A stretch of 64,000 nt of DNA from Pseudomonas promysalinigenes (GCF_014269025.2 NZ_CP077094.1:3038001-3102000); one strand, 5' to 3'. Shown: positions 27,841 to 38,460, counted from the first letter of the stretch. The notes: generated from the sequence alone by a model not told the origin. A program made the numbers and translations.

Positions 27841-28143
27841 ATGAAATTCGTACACCAGCGCGAGCATCTCAACGAGGACGATATCGTCGTCATCGAGTGC
27901 TCCCAGCGCTGCAACATTCGCCTGATGAACGACGCCAATTTCCGCAGCTTCAAGAACGGCGGCCGGCACACCTACCACGGTGGTCATTTCGAGCGCTTTC
28001 CCGCCAAGATCACTGTACCCAGCACAGGTTTCTGGAATATCACCATCGATACCGTGACAAGCCGGCCGATCTCGGTCACGCGCAAACCGAACCTGACTCA
28101 CAAGATCAAGATCATCCGCCGCTCGTCATCGAAACTCGGATAA
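27841..28143 (+). CDS. DUF1883 family protein
   Basis: 100 residues: FVHQREHLNEDDIVVIECSQRCNIRLMNDANF, then HTYHGGHFERFPAKITVPSTGFWNITID, the full DUF1883 core. The fold is a small beta barrel; function is unknown, although members occur with TIR and other signalling domains. A second small gene follows after 8 bases, and a nitronate monooxygenase after that; all three may form one operon. Confidence 0.85.
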   Translation: MKFVHQREHLNEDDIVVIECSQRCNIRLMNDANFRSFKNGGRHTYHGGHFERFPAKITVPSTGFWNITIDTVTSRPISVTRKPNLTHKIKIIRRSSSKLG

Positions 28144-28151
28144 GGCACGCC

Positions 28152-28322
28152 ATGACCCAAAACATCAAATACGTCATCAAGTACAAACTCGACGGCCAAC
28201 GCCGTTGGGACTTTGCGGTGATGGCAGACGCTTCCCACGAGCAGGCCATGCAAGCCTTGCGCAAGATCCACGGCGATGACGCCGAGAAGATCAGCGACAT
28301 CCAGGTGAGCAAAGCGTTGTAA
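28152..28322 (+). CDS. Small unknown protein
   Basis: 56 residues, basic, alternating strand-helix pattern (IKYVIKYKLDGQRRWDFAVMADASHEQAMQAL). No signal. It sits between DUF1883 and nitronate monooxygenase with gaps of 8 and 24 bases, so it is likely co-transcribed. Not recognised. Confidence 0.65.
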   Translation: MTQNIKYVIKYKLDGQRRWDFAVMADASHEQAMQALRKIHGDDAEKISDIQVSKAL

Positions 28323-28346
28323 GGCAGCAGCCACAAGGAGAAGCGC

Positions 28347-29423
28347 ATGAGCAACTGGCCCGACCGGCGTATCCTCGATTTGCTGAACATCCAACTGCCC
28401 ATTCTCCAAGCGCCAATGGCCGGAGCCAGCGGTTCGGCCCTGGCCATTGCAGTGGCTAAGGCAGGAGGCCTTGGCGCCCTGCCCTGCGCCATGCTGACTG
28501 GCGAGCAAGTGCGTGAGGAAATCGAAACCTTCCGCTCGGCGTGCCCTGGCCTTGCGCTGAACCTGAACTTCTTCTGTCACCAGCCTCCAGTACCCGACAG
28601 CGCCCAACAGGCTCGCTGGAAGCAGGCACTTGAAAGGTACTATGCCGAAGTCGGCGCCGACTTCTCGGCCCCGACGCCAGCTTCCAACCGGGCGCCATTC
28701 GATGAACAGAGCTGCGTGCTGGTCGAGCAGATGCGCCCTGAGGTGGTGAGCTTTCATTTCGGCCTGCCCGAAGCTTCCTTTGTGCAACGGGTGAAGGCTA
28801 GCGGGGCCAAGGTGTTATCAAGCGCCACCACGGTCGAGGAAGCGCGATGGCTCGAAGCCAATGGCTGCGATGCGATCATTGCCATGGGTAACGAAGCGGG
28901 CGGGCATCGCGGCATGTTCTTCAGCGAGGACATCAACAGCCAGATAGGCACCTTTGCCCTGGTGCCTCAGGTGGCCGATGCGGTTCGCCTGCCGGTGATC
29001 GCGGCCGGAGGCATCGGTGACCATCGTGGACTGGTAGCTGCATTGGCACTAGGTGCCAGCGCAGTGCAGATCGGCACCGCTTACCTGTTCTGCCCGCAAG
29101 CCAATGTCTCCCCTGCCCACCGCCAGGCGCTGGATACTGCGTCGGCCAGTGAAACGGCGTTGACCAACCTGTTCACCGGGCGCCCGGCACGGGGCATCAA
29201 TAACCGCATCATGCGGGAGCTGGGGCCGATGAGTGAATTGGCTCCGCGCTTCCCGCTCGCAGGCGGTGCCTTGTTGCCGTTGCGGGCAATAACCGAGGCC
29301 CAAGGCAACAGCGATTTCAGCAATCTTTGGGCAGGCCAGGCGCTGCGCCTTGGCCGGCACTTGCCGGCTGAACAACTGACCCGAGAAATCGCCGCTAAAG
29401 CCCTGGAGCAGATAGCGCTATAA
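28347..29423 (+). CDS. Nitronate monooxygenase
   Basis: 358 residues of the NMO/2-nitropropane dioxygenase TIM-barrel family. FMN contacts include QAPMAGASGSALA near the N-terminus, the nitronate-type IAMGNEAGGHRG and PVIAAGGIGDHRGLVAALALGASAVQIGTAYLFC. It oxidises alkyl nitronates such as propionate-3-nitronate, protecting the cell from a respiratory poison. AAGGAG is upstream of the ATG. Confidence 0.88.
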   Translation: MSNWPDRRILDLLNIQLPILQAPMAGASGSALAIAVAKAGGLGALPCAMLTGEQVREEIETFRSACPGLALNLNFFCHQPPVPDSAQQARWKQALERYYAEVGADFSAPTPASNRAPFDEQSCVLVEQMRPEVVSFHFGLPEASFVQRVKASGAKVLSSATTVEEARWLEANGCDAIIAMGNEAGGHRGMFFSEDINSQIGTFALVPQVADAVRLPVIAAGGIGDHRGLVAALALGASAVQIGTAYLFCPQANVSPAHRQALDTASASETALTNLFTGRPARGINNRIMRELGPMSELAPRFPLAGGALLPLRAITEAQGNSDFSNLWAGQALRLGRHLPAEQLTREIAAKALEQIAL

Positions 29424-29469
29424 AGTTTTGATCTGGCCGCCCTGCCAGGCCCTTTCCGATTCTTGGTTT

Positions 29470-29497
29470 ATCGCTATATATTAAACATCATAACGAT
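29470..29497. promoter_or_regulatory. ModE-like operator upstream of modA
   Basis: An imperfect inverted repeat with ATCGCTATAT at the left and ATAACGAT at the right, matching the TATAT-type arms of the ModE molybdate-repressor site. It lies 23 bases before the modA start. A ModE protein is not encoded in the window. Confidence 0.6.
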
Positions 29498-29507
29498 AAC
29501 CCTCTAA

Positions 29508-30277
<770 letters not shown>

Positions 30278-30278
<1 letters not shown>

Positions 30279-30958
30279 TGCCCCTGGATGCCAGTGATTT
30301 TGGTGCGATCTGGCTGACGATCAAGCTAGCCAGCTTGACCACATTGATCCTACTGATCGTCGGCACGCCCATCGCTTGGTGGCTGGCCCGCACGCGTTCA
30401 TGGCTGCGCGGGCCAGTGGGCGCAGTGGTGGCGTTGCCTTTGGTGTTACCTCCAACAGTGATCGGCTTTTATCTGCTGATCGCCTTGGGTCCCCATGGCT
30501 GGCTGGGCCAGGCTACCCAGGCATTGGGGCTGGGTACCGTGGTGTTCAGCTTTACCGGCCTTGTGATCGGCTCGACCGTTTACTCCATGCCCTTCGTAGT
30601 GCAGCCGCTGCAGAACGCTTTCAGCGCCATTGGTCAGCGCCCCTTGGAAGTGGCCGCCACCCTGCGAGCCAGCCCTTGGGACACGTTCGTACACGTTGTG
30701 CTGCCATTGGCACGCCCGGGTTTTGTCACCGCCAGCATTCTCGGTTTCGCCCACACGGTGGGGGAATTCGGGGTGGTGTTGATGATCGGCGGCAACATCC
30801 CAGACAAGACGCGGGTGGTTTCAGTGCAGATCTTCGACCATGTCGAGGGCATGGCCTATTCACAAGCCCACTGGCTGGCCGGCGCCATGCTGATTTTCTC
30901 ATTCCTGGTGCTGCTCTTGCTGTATGCCGGGCGCCGCGCCAAAACAGGCTGGGCTTAA
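30278..30958 (+). CDS. modB: Molybdate ABC transporter permease
   Basis: 226 residues, five or six membrane helices, with the ABC-permease EAA loop ([25 protein letters not shown]). Forms the inner-membrane channel with ModC as the motor. Start overlaps modA; a single base separates its stop from modC. Confidence 0.93.
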
Positions 30959-30959
30959 A

Positions 30960-32051
30960 ATGAGCGGATCGATAGTGGCGCGACTGAAGCTGGCGCGCGA
31001 CGACTTCACCCTGGATATCGACCTCAACCTCCCTGGCCGAGGCATCAGTGCTTTGTTCGGCCACTCCGGCTCAGGCAAAACCTCGTGCCTACGCTGCCTG
31101 GCCGGGCTGGAGCGGGCTGCCAGCGCCTATATCGAGGTCAATGGTGTCATCTGGGAAGATAGCGCCCACGGCCATTTTCTGGCGCCGCATCTACGGCCGG
31201 TGGGCTACGTGTTCCAGGAGCCCAGCCTGTTCCCCCACTTGTCAGTGCGCAGCAATCTGCAATTCGGCTGGCGGCGCATAGCTCAAGCGGCGCGCAAGGT
31301 CAGCCTTGATCAAGCCTGCCAATTGTTGGGCATCGGCCACTTGCTCGACCGCAAACCGGCTACGTTGTCTGGCGGTGAGGCACAACGGGTGGGCATCGCC
31401 CGCGCACTGCTCTGCAGCCCGCAACTGTTGTTGATGGATGAACCGTTGGCCGCACTGGACGGGCCTCGCAAAAGAGAGATCTTGCCGTATCTGGAACGGC
31501 TGCACGACGAACTTGATGTCCCTTTGGTGTATGTCAGTCATGCCCAGGACGAGGTGGCTCGGCTGGCCGACCACCTGGTCCTACTGGAACAAGGCCAGGC
31601 GATCGCCAGCGGGCCGATCAGCGAAACGTTGGCTCGCCTTGACCTGCCCCTGGCCCAGGACGAGGACGCCGGGGTCGTGTTAACAGGGACGGTCGTCGGC
31701 CACGACGCGCACTACGGGCTGCTGGACCTGCGCCTGTCCGCACGTGATGGACCCGTGTTGCGAATCGCCCACCCGGCGCACAGCATCGGCAGCACAGTAC
31801 GGGTGAAAGTCCAAGCGCGGGATGTAAGTCTGGCGCTGCGCGCCGACGATACTTCAAGCATTCTCAACCGCCTGCCGGTGCAGGTCTGCATGACACGCCC
31901 GTCGAGCAACCCGGCCCATATGCTGGTTAGCCTGGATGCTGGCGGCAACGCTTTGCTGGCGCGGATCACCCGCTTCTCTGCCGACCAGCTTGGACTGCAC
32001 CCCGGTCAGATGCTCTACGCGCAGATCAAGTCGGTGGCATTACTGGGGTGA
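30960..32051 (+). CDS. modC: Molybdate ABC transporter ATPase
   Basis: 363 residues. Walker [14 protein letters not shown], signature [15 protein letters not shown], Walker [13 protein letters not shown], switch histidine VSHAQDEV, then a C-terminal MOP-type domain (about residues 290-355) that binds molybdate and can inhibit transport. Start at the ATG just after the modB stop. Confidence 0.94.
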   Translation: MSGSIVARLKLARDDFTLDIDLNLPGRGISALFGHSGSGKTSCLRCLAGLERAASAYIEVNGVIWEDSAHGHFLAPHLRPVGYVFQEPSLFPHLSVRSNLQFGWRRIAQAARKVSLDQACQLLGIGHLLDRKPATLSGGEAQRVGIARALLCSPQLLLMDEPLAALDGPRKREILPYLERLHDELDVPLVYVSHAQDEVARLADHLVLLEQGQAIASGPISETLARLDLPLAQDEDAGVVLTGTVVGHDAHYGLLDLRLSARDGPVLRIAHPAHSIGSTVRVKVQARDVSLALRADDTSSILNRLPVQVCMTRPSSNPAHMLVSLDAGGNALLARITRFSADQLGLHPGQMLYAQIKSVALLG

Positions 32052-32060
32052 GCATCATTG

Positions 32061-33131
32061 ATGCCGCCGTTGTCCATTGATCAGGAACCCTACCGAGGCC
32101 TGATGCCAATGCTCGACTGCCCTCTGCCTCCAAGCCTGCACTACGTCGAAGACAGCCAGCCGGGCCTCACTCGGCGCCGCTGGCGTGATCGCTTCATCTA
32201 CCTCGATGCTGACGGGCAACGGGTGAAGGACAAACAGACCCTTGCACGCATCGCCGCGCTAGTGATCCCACCGGCCTACACCGACGTCTGGATCTGCAGC
32301 GACCCGCAAGGCCACCTGCAAGCGACCGGCCGCGATGCACGCGGCCGCAAACAGTATCGCTACCACCCCCAATGGCGGGAACTGCGAGATCAGCACAAAT
32401 ACGGTCGGATGCTGGCCTTTGCTCAAGCCCTGCCCAAACTGCGCGCGCAGTTGGAAATTCACTTAGCGCGCCCTGGCCTGGATCGTGAGAAAGTCATGGC
32501 ACTGGTCGTGAGCTTGCTGGACCACACGTTGATCCGCATCGGCAACCAACGCTACCTGCGCGACAACAAATCCTACGGCCTGACAACCCTGCGCAATCGC
32601 CATGTCCAGGTGCAAGGCAGTACGATCCGTTTCCAGTTTCGTGGCAAGCGAGGGGTCGAGCACAACGTCACGATGCAAGACAGGCGCCTGGCCAATCTGC
32701 TCAAGCGCTGCATGGAGCTGCCAGGGCAAGCGCTGTTTCAGTACCTGGATGACGATGGGCAACGGCACAGTATTGGTTCAAGCGAGGTCAATCAGTTTTT
32801 GCAGGAGCTGACCGGTGCCGACTTCACCGCCAAGGACTATCGAACCTGGGCGGGCAGCAGCCTGGCACTTAGCCTGTTGCGGCCTCTGGCCTGGGAGCCG
32901 GACAGCGAAGCCAAACGCCAGATCGCCACCATCGTCAAGCAAGTGGCGGCAAGGCTGGGCAACACACCGGCAGTGTGCAGGCGCTGCTATATTCACCCCG
33001 CCGTGCTTGAGCATTACGCTTTAGGACGCCTGGCAGACTTGCCGAGCCGGCGTGTACGCAAAGGGCTCGATGCAGAAGAGGTGGCACTGTTGCTGTTTCT
33101 TCAGGCTCTGGAAACCAAAACGGATGATTGA
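32061..33131 (+). CDS. Type IB DNA topoisomerase
   Basis: 356 residues, the poxvirus-like bacterial enzyme. The N-terminal domain has LTRRRWRDRFIYLDADGQRV and the catalytic domain LIRIGNQRYLRDNKSYGLTTLRNRHV, KDYRTWAGS and the nucleophilic tyrosine in CRRCYIHPAVLEHY. It relaxes supercoils via a 3'-phosphotyrosine. TTG and ATG lie next to each other at the start; ATG is chosen. It follows modC after 9 bases. Confidence 0.9.
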   Translation: MPPLSIDQEPYRGLMPMLDCPLPPSLHYVEDSQPGLTRRRWRDRFIYLDADGQRVKDKQTLARIAALVIPPAYTDVWICSDPQGHLQATGRDARGRKQYRYHPQWRELRDQHKYGRMLAFAQALPKLRAQLEIHLARPGLDREKVMALVVSLLDHTLIRIGNQRYLRDNKSYGLTTLRNRHVQVQGSTIRFQFRGKRGVEHNVTMQDRRLANLLKRCMELPGQALFQYLDDDGQRHSIGSSEVNQFLQELTGADFTAKDYRTWAGSSLALSLLRPLAWEPDSEAKRQIATIVKQVAARLGNTPAVCRRCYIHPAVLEHYALGRLADLPSRRVRKGLDAEEVALLLFLQALETKTDD

Positions 33132-33385
33132 GACGAACTATCTGCCCGATCAGGCAGAGAAATTTCCAATAAATGTCGATCCCCCCTATTCTTGCCAGCG
33201 AGCACCTTCGCCGACGCGCTTGACCGCCGATATCTGGGCATCTGTGACTGAAGACACGCAACAGAATTTGTCTTTCGGGGAATTACTAAGCGCCGAAAGC
33301 GTCTTTAATGAGAAGGAAGAGGGACGAGCTCCCACCGTCGCAACCCAATGGTTCGCCGGATTTCTATATCACCAAGGAGAACTAC

Positions 33386-33583
33386 ATGCTGATACTCACC
33401 CGTAAGGTTGGCGAGAGCATCGTCATTAATGATGACATCAAAGTCACCATTCTGGGCGTTAAAGGGATGCAGGTGAGGATTGGCATCGACGCACCGAAAG
33501 ATGTTCAGGTGCACCGTGAAGAAATCTTCAAACGTATCCAGGCCGGTAGCCCGGCTCCAGAGAAGCACGACGACCAGCAGTGA
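33386..33583 (+). CDS. rsmA: RsmA/CsrA post-transcriptional regulator
   Basis: 65 residues: [44 protein letters not shown], the full CsrA dimer fold with Leu4 and Arg44-type RNA contacts. It binds GGA motifs in mRNA leaders, repressing secondary metabolism and biofilm genes. Strong AAGGAG precedes the ATG. Longer readings upstream have no family similarity. Confidence 0.95.
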   Translation: MLILTRKVGESIVINDDIKVTILGVKGMQVRIGIDAPKDVQVHREEIFKRIQAGSPAPEKHDDQQ

Positions 33584-33651
33584 CCACAAAGCCTCGGTTC
33601 AAGCCGCACGGACGCGCTTGATCGCAGGGTGGACGCTCACGTAGCCTGTTA

Positions 33652-34005
33652 TCAGTCGCCTAGCAGTTCATGTACTTTGGCGATCATCTTGTCCATGTCG
33701 AAGGGCTTGTCGAAAACTGCAGCAAACAGTTCTGGGCGCCCTTGACTGGCCTGAGCGCCACTCATCAAGATTACCGGCAGGTGGGGCAAGGCCAGCTCAT
33801 CACGAATCGCCCTCACCAGCTCCTCACCATTGAGCACAGGCATCATGTAGTCGGTGATCACCAGCTCAACTCGCTTTGCTTTGAGAGCCTCCAGCGCTTT
33901 GCGACCGTTGCTGGCCTTTTCCACCAGAAAGCCCTCGTCCTCCAGGGCAAACCCAAGAATATCGGCGATCAGGTATTCGTCATCGACAATCAGTATGGTG
34001 TTCAT
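33652..34005 (-). CDS. Single-domain CheY-like response regulator
   Basis: 117 residues, receiver only: TILIVDDEYLIADIL acidic pocket, the phospho-acceptor Asp in ELVITDYMMPVLNGEELV, and VFDKPFD with the conserved lysine. It overlaps the KaiC-like gene by four bases, so it should be phosphorylated by the PAS kinase of the same operon and probably acts through protein contact, having no output domain. Confidence 0.9.
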   Translation of the reverse strand: MNTILIVDDEYLIADILGFALEDEGFLVEKASNGRKALEALKAKRVELVITDYMMPVLNGEELVRAIRDELALPHLPVILMSGAQASQGRPELFAAVFDKPFDMDKMIAKVHELLGD

Positions 34006-35462
34006 CGCCCGGCTTGATCAGCCCCTCCTTGTGCAACAGGGGTGCCCGAGAGCACACCGCAGGCGCCCTCGAACGCCTTGTGCAGGCTGATACCCTGGGG
34101 CCCGAAGTGCATCGCATGCAGCGCAGGGTCGTGATGACTGTCGCGTACTTTCAGGATCGACAGCATACGTCGCAATTGCGAATCCATTTCGACGAAGCGC
34201 ATCAACATTAGATTGTCGACGATGCTTGATAGGTCCGGCGCAGGGGCTGTGATTTCCGAGCCGAAGATATCGCGCATCTCCCATGTGAGCATCACGCTGA
34301 CGTCCCGCGCCCTTAACTCGCCGACCAAGGCCCGGAAGAATGCATTGAGCCGCGCCGGTTCAGTGGCCAGCCGGCTGAAAGCACCCAGGCTGTCGATCAA
34401 CACGCGCTTGCTACCTGTACGCTCCACCATCTCCAGCAGGCGCGCACCTACCTGATCCAGCAGGCCCTCGGTGGTTGGTTGCCAGCACAAATGCAAAGCC
34501 CCCTGGCGCTCGAGCTCTGCGAAGTCGTAGCCTATCGAGGCCGCCTTCAACCGCAACCTGGCAGGCGTCTCGTAAAAGCCAAAATGCAAGGCCGGTTGTG
34601 CCGCGCTGCCGGCGGCCAGAAACGCAAGCCCCATCGAGGTCTTGCCAATTCCGGAGGGGCCCATCAACAGGCTGACCGAACCCAGCGTCAGGCCACCGCC
34701 CAACATCTCATCTAGAGTCTCGACACCCGTGGATATGCGGCTCAGGGTGGCCGACCCAAGTTGACTGGGCTGACTGTAGAGCGCTTCGAGACGCGGGTAG
34801 ACGTGCACCCCACACTCGTCGATCAGGCACTCGTGGCGACCGGACAAAGCCCCGCTGCCCCGGGTCTTGCGCAATTGCACATGACGTACCGAGCGGCTGC
34901 CGACCAACTGCTCACCCAACTCGATCACGCCGTCGACCATGGTGTGCTCGGGGCTATTGTCATCGAGGCGAGCGCTGGTCAGCAGCAGCACCGTACAACC
35001 GGCGAACGCTGCATGCCCTTGAAGCTCGGAGACAAACTTTTTAGTGTCCAACGTGGTTTCGGCTCGCACCCGGGCATTGAGCACTCCATCGACGATCAAC
35101 AGGCTCGCCTGCTGTTTGCCGATTTCCTGGCGCAGCAGTTTGACCACCTCATCCAACCCCTCCTGTTCCAAGGTGTCAAAGGCACTGACGAACTGGATCT
35201 GATCGCCGACCAAGGCCGGGTCGAAAAATGACAAGGTAGCCAGGTACTGGAACAACCGCTCGTGGGACTCGCTGAGCAGGGTGGCTACCAGGACCTTGCC
35301 ACCATCGCGCACATGAGCGCAGGCCAACTGGTTGGCCATGATGGTTTTGCCCGCCCCAGGCGGGCCTTGAACGATGTAGGAAGCGCCCGCGACCAACCCA
35401 CCTTTGAGCAGCGCATCGAGCCCCTGAATCCCCGTGACCAGCCGTTTGAGTGCCTGCACCAT
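34002..35462 (-). CDS. KaiC-like double RecA-fold ATPase
   Basis: 486 residues with two KaiC-type domains. Domain 1 has GIQGLDALLKGGLVAGASYIVQ and Walker A GPPGAGKTI; domain 2 has RISTGVETLDEMLGGGL and GPSGIGKTS, and the Walker B-like RVLIDSLGAF. Circadian-clock partners KaiA and KaiB are not seen; in Pseudomonas such proteins stand with a kinase and receiver as here. The ATG at 35462 is five bases after the kinase stop. It may act as an ATP-dependent signalling hub; no circadian role is implied. Confidence 0.9.
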   Translation of the reverse strand: MVQALKRLVTGIQGLDALLKGGLVAGASYIVQGPPGAGKTIMANQLACAHVRDGGKVLVATLLSESHERLFQYLATLSFFDPALVGDQIQFVSAFDTLEQEGLDEVVKLLRQEIGKQQASLLIVDGVLNARVRAETTLDTKKFVSELQGHAAFAGCTVLLLTSARLDDNSPEHTMVDGVIELGEQLVGSRSVRHVQLRKTRGSGALSGRHECLIDECGVHVYPRLEALYSQPSQLGSATLSRISTGVETLDEMLGGGLTLGSVSLLMGPSGIGKTSMGLAFLAAGSAAQPALHFGFYETPARLRLKAASIGYDFAELERQGALHLCWQPTTEGLLDQVGARLLEMVERTGSKRVLIDSLGAFSRLATEPARLNAFFRALVGELRARDVSVMLTWEMRDIFGSEITAPAPDLSSIVDNLMLMRFVEMDSQLRRMLSILKVRDSHHDPALHAMHFGPQGISLHKAFEGACGVLSGTPVAQGGADQAGR

Positions 35463-35467
35463 GTTGG

Positions 35468-36628
35468 CTACCTGTCTTCTTGCGCCCGGGGACCGGGCTG
35501 ATAGGCCGGCAGATACAGGCGCATGCACGTACCCTGGCCAGATTGAGTGTGGACGCTGATCGCGCCATTGCTCTGTTTGGCAAAGCCGTAAACCTGGCTG
35601 AGGCCGAGCCCCGTACCTTTGCCAAAAGGTTTGGTGGTGAAGAAAGGCTCGAAGATACGTGGCAACACCTCAGGTTCGATACCTTCGCCGCTGTCACGCA
35701 CCTCAAAGCACACGAACCTGCCCTGCAACCCATCCACCTCACCTGCCAGGTCGACGCGGTGGACAGCCAATTCGATCACGCCCCGCTCGCCTACCGCGTC
35801 GCGCGCGTTGAACAACAGATTCAGCAGCACCATCTGCAGCTGGCCGGCATCGACCTCAATCAACGGCAGGTCGCAGTCCAAACGCTCGTGCAACACGATT
35901 TCGCGTGGTAACGCGTGCTCGACCAGACCACGAGTGGATGCCAGAACCTCAAGGGGGGCGAGCAGCGTGACCTCCAGTTGTCGATGGCGAGCGAAGCTCA
36001 GCAATTGCTGCGTCAATTCAGTGCCACGCTGCCCGGCTTGTAGAATATGCTCGATCATGCGCTGGACGCGGACGGGGTCCGGGCTGGCCTTGGCCATGCG
36101 CGCCGAACTGATGATGATGGTCAGCAGGTTGTTGAAGTCGTGTGCCAGCCCGCCGGTGAGCTGGCCCAACGCCTCGAGCTTTTGCACCTCGAACAACTGG
36201 GCGCGCACGGCATCGAGTTGCAGGGCTGCTTCGCGTCGGTCAGTGATATCTCGAGTGACTTTGGCAAGGCCGACGATTTGCCCCTGCTCGTCACGGATCA
36301 CATCCATGGCCGCCAACGCCCAGAACTGCGTGCCGTCCTTGCGTACACGCCAGCCTTCGTCCTGTGTTCTGCCCTGTTCAAGCGCCTGTTTGAGCAAGCG
36401 TTGCGGGCGCTCATCGGCGCAGTCCTGCGGCGTGAAGAACAGTGAGAAGTGCTGACCTATGACCTCATCGGCATCGTAGCCCTTGATCCGCTGGGCACCT
36501 GCGTTCCACGACACCACACGGCCATCGGGGTCTAGCATGTAGATGGCATAGTCGACTACAGACTGCACAAGCTGCTCATAGCGGCTAGCTGGCATGGCAG
36601 GGTGATCGACACATTCAGCTGAAAGCAT
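35468..36628 (-). CDS. PAS-domain histidine kinase
   Basis: 386 residues, soluble. A PAS domain (about 15-135: YAIYMLDPDGRVVSWNAGAQRIKGY), then DHp with LGQLTGGLAHDFNNLLT, a class with histidine in the HDFNN form, and a HATPase domain with N-box NLLFNARDAV and G-boxes DSGEGIE, GKGTGLGLS. First gene of a three-gene operon with the KaiC-like ATPase and the receiver. The input to the PAS domain is unknown. Confidence 0.92.
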   Translation of the reverse strand: MLSAECVDHPAMPASRYEQLVQSVVDYAIYMLDPDGRVVSWNAGAQRIKGYDADEVIGQHFSLFFTPQDCADERPQRLLKQALEQGRTQDEGWRVRKDGTQFWALAAMDVIRDEQGQIVGLAKVTRDITDRREAALQLDAVRAQLFEVQKLEALGQLTGGLAHDFNNLLTIIISSARMAKASPDPVRVQRMIEHILQAGQRGTELTQQLLSFARHRQLEVTLLAPLEVLASTRGLVEHALPREIVLHERLDCDLPLIEVDAGQLQMVLLNLLFNARDAVGERGVIELAVHRVDLAGEVDGLQGRFVCFEVRDSGEGIEPEVLPRIFEPFFTTKPFGKGTGLGLSQVYGFAKQSNGAISVHTQSGQGTCMRLYLPAYQPGPRAQEDR

Positions 36629-36952
36629 GCAGCCTCCACGGGCGCAGCGCTAAGGATCTGGTTAGCTTAACTAAGCACACCTGGGGAAGACAGCGCTGGT
36701 TGTATCGGCTCATCAACGGTCAGATTCAACCAGCACTGCGCTCGTTGACTGCATAGACTCAGAGGCAACAAGTCAGCCCAAATCTCAATGCAGCCAAAAC
36801 TGCGTCATGGCTGGATGCTCAGGAGCTAAACGGAGTCTGCTTTCATTAAGCATAGGTGGCAGGGTCTGAACTGATATAACAAGGCGTTATACCTTTGTGC
36901 ATCACTCAGATCCGGCAGTCGTGGGTAAGGCATGCAGCAAGCCTAATGACAC
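36629..36952. other. Intergenic stretch, nothing evident
   Basis: 324 bases between the kinase start and the end of the merR gene. The promoter of the kinase operon must lie here. ATAAC-N5-GTTAT at 36877-36891 is the only clear dyad. No RNA gene or open frame recognised. Confidence 0.4.
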
Positions 36953-37324
36953 TCAACTGATCAACAAGCCATTGGCGATGGCACTGGCTTGGAGATTGAT
37001 GCGCTCCGCTTCCAAGATGGCATAGGTGGCATTCAGTGCGGCGATCTTCGCCTCGATCTCGGCCATCTTGCGGCTCACCAATGCAGCTCCTTGCGCGCAG
37101 TCGATTGTTTTGCCCCGCTTTGCCGCGAGAATTGCACCGATTTCTGCCAGCGAAAAGCCGCCAGCCTGCGCACTCTGAATGAATGCCAGGTCACTTACCG
37201 CCTGATCACTGTACCTTCGGTAGTTGTTGGCCTGTCGATGAGCCACGATCAACCCGAGTTGCTCGTAATAGCGCAAAGCATGACGCCCAACGCCACTGCG
37301 TCGCTCCAGTTCACCTATGTTCAT
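36953..37324 (-). CDS. MerR-family regulator
   Basis: 123 residues. Winged helix NIGELERRSGVGRHALRYYEQLGLI, then RRYSDQAVSDLAFIQSAQAGGFSLAEIGAI and a long dimer helix. The effector tail lacks the paired cysteines of metal-binding members. Divergent from the extended SDR at 37396, with its likely operator in the gap. The start is set by the MNIGEL family start rather than an upstream reading. Confidence 0.88.
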   Translation of the reverse strand: MNIGELERRSGVGRHALRYYEQLGLIVAHRQANNYRRYSDQAVSDLAFIQSAQAGGFSLAEIGAILAAKRGKTIDCAQGAALVSRKMAEIEAKIAALNATYAILEAERINLQASAIANGLLIS

Positions 37325-37334
37325 ATCAAATGCC

Positions 37335-37366
37335 TTGACTGTAGAGCACGCTCTACACCTTAGCCT
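37335..37366 (+). promoter_or_regulatory. MerR-type promoter and operator
   Basis: TTGACT (-35, 37335-37340) and TAGCCT (-10, 37361-37366) are separated by 20 bases, longer than the usual 17. The spacer holds a perfect dyad GTAGAGC-AC-GCTCTAC (37341-37356). This is the classic layout in which MerR-type activators untwist the spacer. It drives the SDR gene rightward. Confidence 0.75.
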
Positions 37367-37395
37367 GCGCCAATCATACAAACAAGGAGTCAGGC

Positions 37396-38460
37396 ATGGG
37401 CGTTGAATGCTTCGTTGCGGGCGGTACCGGGTTCGTTGGGCAGCATCTACTGGCAGGTCTGACCGCCAGGGGGCACAAAGCCTGGGTGTTGATGCGCCGC
37501 CCGGAGGCTATTGAACAGCTCAGGGACCAGGTTCATCGGCTGGGCGGTGACCCTGCGCTTATCGGTGCCGTGCACGGTGATATCAGCCAGGAGGGGCTGG
37601 GGCTACATTCAGCAGACAGGTTGAGGGTTTCCTCAGCTTCAATCGTTTTCAACCTGGCTGCCCAATTTTCCTGGGGCCTAACCCTGGAGCGCGCTCGCGC
37701 GATCAATGTGCAAGGCGCCCTCAACGTTGCCAGGCTTGCGGCTGACATGCGCAGTCGCTTGATAATGGTGGGCGGTTTCATGCTACAAAATTTTGAGCAC
37801 CTTGCCGCTATCGGGGTCGATACTGAACGTCCCGAAAATACCGACTGGCCGGCGGTGTACGACCGGGTGGGCGGCTACGAGGCAAGCAAGATCGAGTCGC
37901 ACTTCACAGTTACCAGTTTTATGAAGCAACGGTGTGCCGATTACACGATCGTTCACCCCGCTACGGTCTGCGGACACAGCTGCAGCGGCCACATCACCCG
38001 TGGGCAACCACTTGCCGACCTGGTTCGCAACCTTGCCCAGGGAAGATTCAAGGCTATCCCAGGCTCGCGTAGGCACTGGCTGCCGTTGGTGAGCGTGGAT
38101 TATCTGGTTGACATGATGATTGCCGTAGCCGTTGACCACACCATGGTCAATCGGGAGGTGTTGGCGCTTTATGAACACACCCCCAACTTGCAGGGGATGC
38201 TCGAACGGATAGCACAGATCCTGGGAGTCAAAGCGCCACAACATCATGTACCGATAACACTGCTCAAGTGGCTTTTAGCGTTGCCAGGGGTGGCAGCCCG
38301 CCTGACTCTCAGCGCAGAGTCGCTGAACTTCATTCAGACTCAGCGCTTCGACATGACGATCAGCAGGCAATTGGAGAGCAAGTATCAACTGAGCCATCCA
38401 GATATGAGCCAAGCGCTTGAACGGACGGTGCGCTACGTCAAAAGTCATCTGAGCGATTAA
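37396..38460 (+). CDS. Extended short-chain dehydrogenase (NAD-dependent epimerase/reductase-like)
   Basis: 354 residues. NAD(P)-binding CFVAGGTGFVGQHLLAGL, then IVFNLAAQFSW and the active-site YEASK (Y-x3-K), with the long C-terminal substrate part typical of extended SDRs and thioester-reductase-like members. Substrate unknown. The MerR regulator next door probably induces it in response to a small molecule, which suggests a detoxifying or inducible catabolic role. Confidence 0.8.
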   Translation: MGVECFVAGGTGFVGQHLLAGLTARGHKAWVLMRRPEAIEQLRDQVHRLGGDPALIGAVHGDISQEGLGLHSADRLRVSSASIVFNLAAQFSWGLTLERARAINVQGALNVARLAADMRSRLIMVGGFMLQNFEHLAAIGVDTERPENTDWPAVYDRVGGYEASKIESHFTVTSFMKQRCADYTIVHPATVCGHSCSGHITRGQPLADLVRNLAQGRFKAIPGSRRHWLPLVSVDYLVDMMIAVAVDHTMVNREVLALYEHTPNLQGMLERIAQILGVKAPQHHVPITLLKWLLALPGVAARLTLSAESLNFIQTQRFDMTISRQLESKYQLSHPDMSQALERTVRYVKSHLSD

